Source: Enoplolaimus lenunculus (taxonomy: Eukaryota > Nematoda > Enoplea > Enoplida > Thoracostomopsidae). From it: DNA of 64,000 nucleotides. The translations under genes and the position numbers were made by a program. The notes beneath the pieces were generated by a model. The model made no database searches. It was not told the DNA's origin and was given only the letters and a program-made list of their open reading frames with translations. The stretch covers positions 186,001-250,000 of the forward strand of contig JASANG010002520.1 in the NCBI GenBank assembly GCA_030248215.1. Direction: 5' to 3'. Of this stretch, positions 26,201 through 38,200 are shown piece after piece (the stretch's first letter is position 1; every line of letters starts with the position of its first letter).

Positions 26201-29200
26201 GAAGGCGTCATGAATGTACAATTTCAATGACACTAAGGTTAGTATGCCGAAACGGTTTATTTGTAATTTATAAAATGTAGTCAGCGACTTAAGTATTTAT
26301 TTCACTAAAGTACGCTTTTAAAAGCGACAAAACAAATAAGTGAATACTTAGTACTCATTTAAGTACTAAATTGTACTTAAGCATATATCTTTCGAACCAA
26401 CAAGTAAATCTTAATAAAATTCTACACACCGCTGCGTCAAAGGTCTCCCCCAAACATTTTTGAGCCACTCGATTCATACATTATTAAAATACATTGCAGC
26501 AACTGCAGTTACCGTAGTCTGGACGCTAATCAATGTTTTAACATTTTCTTCCCTCCCTCAAGGGTGTAGGTAAAATTTCAAATTGCTAGAACACTGGAGT
26601 ACTGAATAACGGAACATTTTGATTACGTACTGAAAATTTAGTATACCGGACTAACAAAACAATTTTGCGGTTCGTAAATAATTGATAAGGAGTCTAAACC
26701 CCTTGGTCGCTGCTCTGGATACGCTACTGCCCTCCCCCTACGCGATTCTGGACCAACCCTATTCCTAGAAACTTCTTTAAAACTTACATGATTATTAAAT
26801 TTAGATTCATCCAATTGTTTTCCGTACTCAGCGAGCCAATGACGGACAATAGCAGCCTGATCTGCAGGTGTCAGACGGCTCAGTGCCAGCTGTTCGGTAG
26901 TTGCCGGGATATCACTTCGAGCATTAATTGCACTCACCACCACAACATTCTACAAAATAGATAAAACGATAGTCATAGATAGACATCGGGGTGCCACCAA
27001 ATGTCAAAATGCCGGACACAGAATCCGGATCAGGATAGTGAAATTCTATAGGAACCGAACCAGATATCATGTCGCATTTCGAAGATGAAGATAGATATAA
27101 AAACACAGACGCAGGTATTTCGCTAGCCCAATGAAGATAAAATTCAAGGGTAAAAATTTGGGTTATTCAAGTATTTGCTAAGATTCAACTCGAAAATTAC
27201 TCGAGAACTTGATTTCACTCATTACCACAACATTCACTTGGTTTCCATTTTAATTAAAAGTATTGTATAAAACTTCCAAACGTTGATGGATTCGGATTTT
27301 TAAAATCGAATCAGATTCCGAACATTCAATTTTTGCCAGATCAGAGACCAAATCCGAACTTGTGTTGCAATCCTGATTTCAACATCCTTTTTGTTTACTA
27401 GTTTGGCTCCAGGTCCGGCAATTTTTAGTTTTCTCCTGCTTATGGTTATAGTTAATAACGGTTGTACTCTGTTAACGGTACTACTGAAAGAAGGAAAATA
27501 TTACTTAAAATTTATACATTTTATCCCAAATCTACAAAATATTCCAAAATTAAAGTTTAAAATCCCGTCAAATACCGGAAAATTTAAATCAATCAATCCA
27601 CTCAATTGCCGCACAGACCAACCGTCGAACAGCAAAACGACTTTTTGAGGCAACTGCGAAATGCATTCTTTCAACAATTGTAAACTTGGTCTGAAAAAAT
27701 TTAACGGGTGATGTTATAATAGTTAAAAGACCTACTCACAAGTGCAAGTTTTTGCAACGATAACTCGCAAGTGCCATTTCCAAACTAAATTCTCGTGGTA
27801 AAAAGCAAAAATTTCACAAAATTATTAAAACAAAATTGTTCCACCAACAATTCAATAGGTGTAAACCAGGGTGCAACCGGAATTCCGGTTCCGGTTCCGG
27901 CATTTTTTCACCTTCCGGTTCCGGCATTTTTTACCTTCCGGTTCCGGTTCCGGTAAACTTTTACCGGATTTAAAAATTCCGGTATTATAATTTGGCCGTT
28001 TTATTAACTTTGCTAATTTTTAAGAATCTCTTTTGAAAGCCACTTGTACTCCGAATATAAGCCATTGATGGTGGATTTCACTTCAGTCGATGATGAAAAT
28101 CTAAAATACAACAATTAAAATAAATATCTATGTTCGACTAAGGTTATTTCACAAATAATAGAGCAAAAAATAAGATTAAAATGAAATTTTTGGTGAAATG
28201 CATTTTTCACTTTCCGGTTCCGGCTCCGGTAAAATTTTCAAATTCCGGTTCCGGTTCCGGTTCCGGTAAATTGTAATTCCGGTTGCACCCTGGTGTAAAC
28301 TCGTATTCATGATGCGGTGGTTCAAAAACCAACTTAAGTATTTTATACAAATTCTTGACTGATACCACTGTATCTTTATCCATCGTTTTAGAAAACTTGT
28401 TTGCTTACAGAACCGCAACCGTTTTCACAAAACGTCATGACTGCCAGAGATTTAAAAATTTAGCAAAACTTACATCAAAGTTTCACTGCGTTGAATTCCA
28501 AGATAAAACCCGAGCAGCCTACACAAGTAGGCCAACGGAGCCGCACCCGAACTATTCGTTAACACAGCATTGAACCCGTAATAGCATGGAAATATAAGAC
28601 CAAGTTTCGCTTTCAGGCACTGTGCGGCAAGTTTGACCTGTAATCAAATCAATAAAGTAATAAACAATAAATAGCAATACGTACTGTGTTGTCTCGAATA
28701 TCAAAGCAAACAAAATAACAAATAACAACAAAAGAACCAGTTTCAGACTTATTTTACTATGGTACTAGCCAAATATTTGTCGCAAAAAAGCATAACATAT
28801 GAAACAAAGTGGTTATGGGCAAAACCACAATTCGATCCGAAATATGTGCCACGAGACACAATTAATATTTAAAACATTTACGCAACCACACTCCCTACTT
28901 ACCATGAACGCAGTTTTTCCTTGACCAGCAGGTGCATTAACACACAGCCTGGCCGACCGATTCCGCCGTATTTGACCAACGACTTCTTGACTCATTCGCT
29001 CGAACCCACGAACCCTGCTCAACTCAATTCCGATTCGACTCCAGTGCGCTTTCTCAAGCTCCGAAATATCGTCCGGAACACGAAGCTCAGTTTCAGCAGC
29101 TTGTGCCTAAAACGATGAATTACGAGAAATTTGTGATACGCAACGTCAACAGCGAAAAAAGTAGCGAGCGAACCGAGCAGGAACATAATTGGAATTTTAG

Positions 29201-32200
29201 TACTAAATCTTAATATAAAATTTTGGTTTTAATCTCAGTGAAGAGGGCCAACGCCTGGGTGGCCGTTTTCGTTGCGCCACTGAAAATACGGACTCACAAT
29301 TCTCAGTCCCCGACCAGAATACTTCATGGTCACAATTTCGGGTAATAAATGAAATCGAAATTTTAAAGTCAAAATGCAATAATATGTTTGTTGTAAGCTT
29401 AATTTAACACATTTCCAACTTACAAAAACCTGAACCCACAGGCAAAGTGCCAGAAAACTTCGTAATAATGCGGCCTGAATGACTGCGCATGTTATGGTCA
29501 ACCAAAGTTGCGTGCAACTGGAATTTTAATAGATAAATTCCGAAACTCTTTGTAGATTTGAGTCCTTGAGAAAACATTTTATTTTGCTACTTTTGCCGAC
29601 ATACCTGTTGTTTCTGTATGTACAACAGCCCATTCCATACGTTATCAAGGACAGCTTGCGCAAAAACGCCCAAATCAGTCGCAACCGGTTTACCATCAAC
29701 AATGCCTCCCCAAGACCACGGGTAACTGTAATAATCACAAAAAATATGATTATTAACATCTTCTCAAAACTTACACAATATCGCTATTGCATCTATTACC
29801 CATCCATTGATTGATTTTCAAACAAGTTAACTAACGACATATCAACTAATTAATTATGTCATAGCTGGCGCAAAATGAATGAATAGCTTAACCACTTTGA
29901 CTGTTGCAAAAATATCGTTTGCATTCTGTCGTGTAATGACTCAAGCACCTGATATACATTTTTCCCTGACTTACTCCTTCAAGACCGGATATTTCATCTT
30001 TTTAACAGCTTCAATAAGCTTCAGCTGTTTGTCAAGCGCATCCACATTTTCAGCTGTGAACATTTTGCGATATTTCTCAGGCATGTCTCTGAGAAACAAA
30101 AACTAAACAAACTGACCAATGCCAAAACTGGGAGGCTTAGTTTCGACTAACGGAAAGCTTAGGCTTAGGTTTATGATTAAGCTTGCTCAGTGGGCAGGAG
30201 GATATTAACAGTCAGCGTTGTCCAATAACATTTTATACGTCAATTTAAAACATTATGATTTACTTGCTATAATTTGAGATAATTCTATATTATGCAAAAA
30301 CGGGTGTTAAGACAAGAAGTGTTGGCCTTTAATGCAGTAAAATGTCTGTGTGATTTCTAATGGCTTCAGCAACCACCAGTGACCAGTTAATGCCATATTT
30401 CAAAGGCTCTACATTACAGTCACAAACACTGCTGACCAGCCACTAGAAAACCCGGTTCCGGCACAGTGAATTTTAACTCCAGTATTTACATTGAAAACAA
30501 AATCTATTTAGATTAATTAAAATTCAAAATCAAATACTTAAACTAACCCCCATGATATTTCCGCGCAACAAAATTTAGCTTACTTCAACCCGACAGTCTC
30601 CCTGATATAAAACGATGCAGTTTCTTTGTTCGAATCAATTTCTGGTGCGTTGTTATGCTTTGTAAACTGCAAGATTTCAAGCTCTGTCATTGATGAACCC
30701 GTCTTATGAGTATGAAGCCATTGTAGCTGCGGCAAGTCAGGACTTCCATACGTCGAAGGAACAAAACCATAACGATCCGCAAGAACACCAATAAACAACT
30801 GACATCGAGACACTTCTTTTAGGCAACATTCCACTGCACTGTAAAAATAATTACAAATAGTACGTGTCGATATATATTCAGGGTGAAGTGGAGTCCCGGT
30901 GGAGTCGTCAACTTTTGCCTAAATTTTTCTAGGACGGGCCCGACCATACAGTTCCAGCGATGCGTCAATCCCAATATAACTCACAACCGGCAATCTTTTT
31001 ATGACCATTTCTGCTTCCCGCTGGGCGACTTTTACAATCTGTTCTTACTTTAAAACAATTATTTAGCCGCGGTTAATCTTGGCCAAGCCTTCTGCCGAGC
31101 CTACCGTCTTACAACTACAAAGACCATAAATTTACCGTCCATGATGGTAGACTTGTTCTCCGGGCAGACCCCAGCGTAAATCGACCCAAGTCACGTCGAG
31201 ATCAAGATACTCCGCCGCACGCCGCTTCAACTCAGGCAATACGTTGCGCACCAGGACGTTGCGCTCGCCGTGTAAATCACGAAACGTAGACGAAACAAAA
31301 ATTCTCACAGACGATTGTCGCGACGGTGCTAACGGAACCATGGCTCCAGATTTGCTGAAAAACATAATCCAATCAAATCCAATTAAAGACATTGAGGAAT
31401 TCTTATAATTAAACAAATTAAAATAAAAAATTTCCAGTTAGGAATAGGTATGCATCATGGTTGTTCCAGCATTTCTGATCCCGTCACAATTCCTGCAAAA
31501 AGTGTATTACTGTTACAGCATTCAAATATGCGAGAACAGGAATTTTTATGATTTCGTAATAAATATAACGTTTCTATCACTTAACAACAAAATTTAGTGT
31601 CAAAAATTTTACTACACTTCAGATTCTTTTCGCAACTGTCATTTACAATTATATCTAAGTAATGTTAGCTGCATTTTTTCAGAATTCAATTCAATTCAAA
31701 AATTTAATTTCAATCCTCGTCATAAACGACCATGCTTACACATTATTTTATTACTTACCCAGCTACACCTTTAGGCAATTCTGCAATCATAAGTCGCTTC
31801 TGTACAGCAGGATCAATCGGAACATCAACAGAAGTTGTTATTGCATAAGCTTTATCAATAGTTTCTACGTAATCAAGCTGACCACGCCCACCTTGTTCGG
31901 CTACATATCTACAACAAAGTAATATACAACATTGGCTACATATCTATACATTTTGCACAATCGGCATAGAAAGAACTGCTATATTTGTGTAAACCCCTTT
32001 AGGACGCAAAAAGACAATCCGGTATTCTACATTGCAGCAATATTTGCTGCTTACGAAAATGACAATATTTTACGGCAGGGATGTTGGTCGGAAAAATGTT
32101 TTTTCTTCATTTTTGAAATGGGGTTCACAAAAATAAAATAAATAAACACCCTTGTAGCGGCCATAAAATACTTTGATAAATAAACGTCATTTAAGTGAAA

Positions 32201-35200
32201 GATAACTAAATTGAGATACAACACATTAATCGTGACCGTGGTTAATGTACTGCTACGTCCACCAAGACCCATTTATTACCCGATTGTAAAAGTGAAAATT
32301 GCCAAATATAAAAACATATAATACGGATTGTAAAGAGTTTTGCTGTATACACCAGGTTTGATTCCAGCACCCAGCAGATGGCTAGGCACATTGAATTGAG
32401 TTCAAGGAGGTTATAGAGACTCCACAATTGAAAGTATACTGCGGAAGAATTTTTTCCATTTTACCCGAAAAAAATAACATTTTTCGGTCATTTTTCAGTA
32501 AAGCAACTCTGTTTCTCGTTGACTTTGGTTCAAAGTCGCAGAAACAAATAATCCAGTACTCTCAGTTAAAACTAAAACAAACGTAAAATAAAAATTAGAC
32601 CAAATTCTGGCAAGTGGTAGCAAACCAGCGTGATTAACTTTTAGTTTTTGTCGAAATACGAACATCAATACCCGGCTCGATCTCATGCTAACACCGGATA
32701 TATAAGTATCAGTTTAAAGTATTTCTTGATACCTGGTCCTGCCCTAAGAACCACCGTCATTATAAAATGTCCAAATAATTTCAGAAACATTCACTTACCT
32801 CAAAATCTGATCGCTATACCCGGAGAGCCAGACATCTTTCTGTTCGTCTACAAACGCGCTGCCTTCACAGTCGATATGATCAAATACCGGTGGGTCCGGA
32901 CGAAACGCCGGTGGTGTTAAATCAACCGAAACCCACAGTAAATTTGAATTTATCAAGCGACGATATTGCGCAATAAGACGCCGTAACGAAACTGTGGTCG
33001 CATCTTCTGTGTACTCCTTTGGATGACCAAGGATTATAATATTGTCAATCTAAAAAAACGAAACAAATTCAGCAAGGTTTAATGGTTGCGTAAAACTCTC
33101 ATTTTACTGAAGATAAAATAAAAAAATTTAGAATGATAGCAGTAGTCATTAATACATAGCCAAGAGAATCGAAAGTCTGCACAGTTTAGTGACTCGTACG
33201 AATTTTTTCCCTCCTCTCTTATAAATGTTCTGAAATCTTCTGAAATTGCTGCAAGCGGCCGAAATTTTTTCAAACTTTTAATAACATACATAAGAGGCAA
33301 AAACCTCTATGGCCAACAGAAATAAAAACTTTAGGAAAAATCAACATATAAAATCCATAAATTTTGCAAGAATCACATCTATAAACAAACCTGCGTTTGA
33401 TCTAACGTCGATGACTCAATGATATTCGTAACACGTTGAAACGCAGTTTTGAACATTTTGCGGCACTTTTCAACATTGTTAATGTCGTGCACACTCAGAT
33501 TAGTCCGCAATTTCTATAAAACAATTATTAAATAATATTTACGTCTGCTCAACTTCAACTCAGAGCCCGTATTGTCAACTGTATGGAGCATTTAACGGTT
33601 AGTTAATAAACTTAGCGATTGACGTACCAACTTGTGTGGATTTTTAATTTAAACCGAATTGCTAACTGGCGATAGCTGCAAACCGGTTCCATCCACGAAA
33701 CCACATTACTAAATATACTATCGTAATTCTGTACCACAGGCGTAGACAAAATTCAGAATATGGGCAAGTGTCACATTCCATAAAAAATTTAAAAGGATAG
33801 GGTTTCTTGTTTTACATACCAAATGAAAGAGTTGTTTAAAATTCCTGGACAAAAACCATCAAAGGGCGGATTACCCTTAAACTCACCGACTACGGCCTTG
33901 GTCTGTGTGCACTCGCGATTGCTGTCCGCAAACAATTACCTCAAGATCATCTGTTTTTACCGCATCAACCGACTCCAAAATGTTCCCTTTCGCTGTTTTC
34001 ATCTCTTGAACTCCTTTGTCGCCAAACAGAAACACAGTACAGTTCTCGGATGCATACTTGCACATTTGTGCCATCAAAATACTCACGTCCATTGACTAAA
34101 TTACAAAAACACGCAAAAGTAATAATAGCGCTCATTCTCTCACAAGTCCCACATACATTAGAGTCATCTGTCGCTCACTGATTCAGGTACCTACATGTTC
34201 TACCATCAATACGACAATCCTAAACATTTCAGTACATTTGCTCTTTTCGATCAAAAAATCCTTTAGACCCTGGTCTTCACCCACGCGTACCGTAATAATT
34301 TTTCCCATTCCTTTTGCCGAAGTACAAGCCATGGTTGCAGCTACGTGCGTCGCATTAACAAACACCACAGTTCGGCCAGGAATTCGTTTAACATTGTGTA
34401 GGGTTGCAATTTTCACCGCCGCATCCAAAGCTTTTTGATAGCGTTTAAGCAACTGGTCGTCATATTTGAGTCTTAAAACAAATCACTCACAGTTACGGCA
34501 ACAGTTGAAAAACCAAAACCAACATTTATACAAGGATGTGGCACGCCAAAACTTAGTTGTTTCGATTTTTCTAACATCAAATAATACCGTCAGAAGTAGC
34601 TTAACCGATGTCTAAAATAATATATCGTCGGCGTTCCGGTTTTATCGAAAACAGAAGTAACAAACAATGATAAATACATCACTCACAAAACTTTCGATTC
34701 AAACTTCATGTGCTAGTCAATTCTAATGAGTCATTGTCGACCAAAGTTGAACTCAACTGCACATTCAATTGAAATCTCAAAGTAACTATCAGAAATCATG
34801 ATTAAAAAATTTTCCTTCAATCGCAAGCTACACATCGCTAGCACAACCTCCGTTTAGCCCCAACCTGCTAACATTCTGAACTTATAAAACCGTAAAACAA
34901 ACCCAGTAAGTTTTTCAACGCGTTTCTTTTCCAACTTTTTCAGTGAAGCAATCACAGCTTTTCGAGCTTTGCCTTTCGTTTTTCGTGACCAGCTTGACGT
35001 ATCTATTTTGTTCTTTTCGATATCTCAAAATACAGCATAAACAGCAACAAAATAATGCAGCATCAACTGTCTGTTTGACCTTGCAATATATTTTATAGGT
35101 TCTTAGTCCAAAGATAACACATACTTCTAAAAAATCAGGAACCGCACTTCCGTACATTAGAACAACATCAAACAAAATAGCCCAAACCTCAAGATGGCAC

Positions 35201-38200
35201 TATACTTTTTGACAATTTCAATATATTCCTGTGTGGTCCGGCCTCGTAAGGCACCATACTCCAAACTACCATAGCGCACCTGGAGAAGCAATTTCGTCTA
35301 CAGAACTTAACATCACAGTCTTCTGGATTGTGCTGAGAAATTTCTAGTAAATCCGTTGAAATTTTTTATATAACGTAACCAACCGTTTTCAAAACCGTTG
35401 GCATAGTGCCACCCATTGCTCACCTAACGATTCTTTATAATCTGCTTCCAAGTCTTTCAATACAGAATACGCTGAGAAAAACCGAAACGGAAACTGACGC
35501 GAATTAATGACAGCTTTCTGAAAAAACAATATTACACTTATTAGTAACACAATTAACCGTTTGTCGTTAGTTACAGTGTCAGCAGAAAACAAAAACACCG
35601 CTCCACCCGAAAGTCATACTGTTAGCAAAAATTCTTGTTTGCATAGTGCATCAGTTGCCCAACTAAAATTTTGTCCCTTTAACTACTACACTCGTATAAG
35701 CTTTCCTTACCTCATTTGAAAGCCGTTTAATAACTTGATCATGATGTTCATCCGATATGCCAACTTTAATCATATTTCTCAAATTGCGCAGCATTGCCAT
35801 ATAGCCAAGCTTCTTATTGTCTGAAATAAAATCTCGCAAGCATATAGATATAGTTTCTTTATATTATATAACACAATTATACAAATTAGGTCTAATCAGA
35901 TATCAAACAATCCAATACATACTAGACTAGATTGAATTTTACACCGAAAAATAAACCAAATATCCAGTCGCATGTTGCATCAACAACAGATTTACACTGC
36001 AAACAAACATATACTCTGTTAACCTGATAGTGTTGCATTTTGGGAACACATGTTTTACGCTATTAACGGCGGTTATGTGATGCCACGGGCATATAAACGG
36101 CTATGCTAATATTCTAAAAAAACGTTATATTATTTGTATAAAATGCAGGGTTCTTTCACAAATTTGAAAACATTTTTCCTGCACAAACCGCTACTAAACT
36201 CGATGTGCACGAAACAATGACAAATATTTATTTTCATACCCAGTAACTCTTGCCAAACGGCAGCTTTGTTGCCCCTGGTCGCAATTTGTGTCTCCCAAGT
36301 TTCTGGAATTTTAAGTTTCATCCGCTTTCCAGCACGCTCTTCATCCCAGACACCAAGCAAACCTGACTGGCGAAATCTGTTCGCATCTTGTGGATATCTA
36401 AAATCCAAACAACTTTCAAATCATACAAAATTTTTCGACAAAACTTATAACTTCAAATTATTTTAAACTAAATCATATACCATTGTGACAAAATTCATTT
36501 CATTCTCCTCACACTTCCCCACCGTGCAAAACCATATCAAAGCTTAGAATCTATTTTCAAATGTTTACTTCTTTCCAACTATCGCCATAACCAGCTCGGC
36601 CGGTTTGTTTATATGAAGCTGTCGGACAAGTTTCTTCAACGTCACTTTATGCGCTTGCGCCATTGGTCCTTGCTCTGAATCGTTCTCCGATTGCTTCTGA
36701 GCTCCTTTAGCAACAACCTTACCAGGCTTGCGACCACGCCGTCCACCCATAGTGCTCGAAATTTCTTTGCCTTTTCGCTTTTTGTTTGTCTTCTTATTTT
36801 TGTTGTACTTTGCTAGAAGAAAGCAAATTTATAAAATGCTTAAATGTCACAAAAACTTTAAGCAACTCGATGTCACACAATTAATTATAGCTATAACACA
36901 TACTACTCAAACACACATCCGCACAAAATCACAAGTTTCAAATGTTGCCGGTATAAACATTTACACAGTACCGATTACTTATAGTCCAGCGTATATTTTT
37001 ATATCGTGCTCTGATATTTTTGGTATCTGGTTCACCATGATCAACCTAACATAAACAATTATTACGTCACATCGAAACTGATGATTAAATTTAAATAATT
37101 ACCGAGTGCAAATTCATCGAAATCACTGAACTTTTCAACCATCGCCCGTCTTAGCGCAGTTGGCAACGGCGGCATCCGGCATGGAGTCGTTGGACTAAGA
37201 TCTGCCTAGAAATCAAAAATGACAGTCAACATTAGCGAAATTTTACACTTTAGGGTAAGGGTCAAAACTTTAGCGTGAGTGTCAATAGCCATTGTGCAAC
37301 GGGTATTCCGTTTTCTAAATTTCGTCACTGAACAGCCAGCGGGGAAACCCAGAACCAGCATATCTTAATTTTGATAGTGCTAAACTTGTTCTGGCTACAT
37401 TCTTTTCTACACAGACTGTTCTTAGTTGCATAATCTGGTACAATCATTTTAGCTTACCTTTAATGTCGCATACAGTTCCGGTACTTCCATCCAATCAGAA
37501 GGCAGACGTATTGTGGTCCCGAAATACTTAAGCAAATACAGCCGTGAAGCAGACTGTGAAGCTGCGAAAGCAAGCAAAAAATTCGCTGGAGTACGAATAT
37601 TTAAATCTTGTCGCGCGTACAGTGCTGCCTGAAACAAAAATCAATAACGAATATATTACCAATATCACATTCAAACTGTTGTAGAAAACCATATTATTTA
37701 ACTTTACAACCTAAATAAATATCTGAATTACTACAACTAAAACGCTTGAGCTTCATCTTGGTTACAGTGCAGCATAGCAACGTAATAACCATTATTTTAA
37801 CAGCTCAGGATGTAGTTTCAACAAATATATAAGCTTAACTAAACATCCAAGCCAAACGCCAGGCAACATCAAACTAACCTTTGCCAAAAACTCAGGATCA
37901 TGTTGTAACACTTGAGATGCGTACGTAATCAAATTCTTCCGCGATTCGTCATCAGCTTTCTTGTAATCAGGCGCTCCGATCAAAGATCCGCACAGTACGT
38001 TCAACAAACCACGCTAAAAATTATTATAACAAATCTGTATTCAGAAAATAGCATTCAAACTAGGAGATGTATTCATATTGTAAATGTATATCACAAATAC
38101 ATTCCAATAACTGACTGTTTTTACGAAGAGACGTGCATCCATCCCGATAGCACTATATCGTAATCTAGAACCGAAACAAATCATAATCTTAAGCATCATA

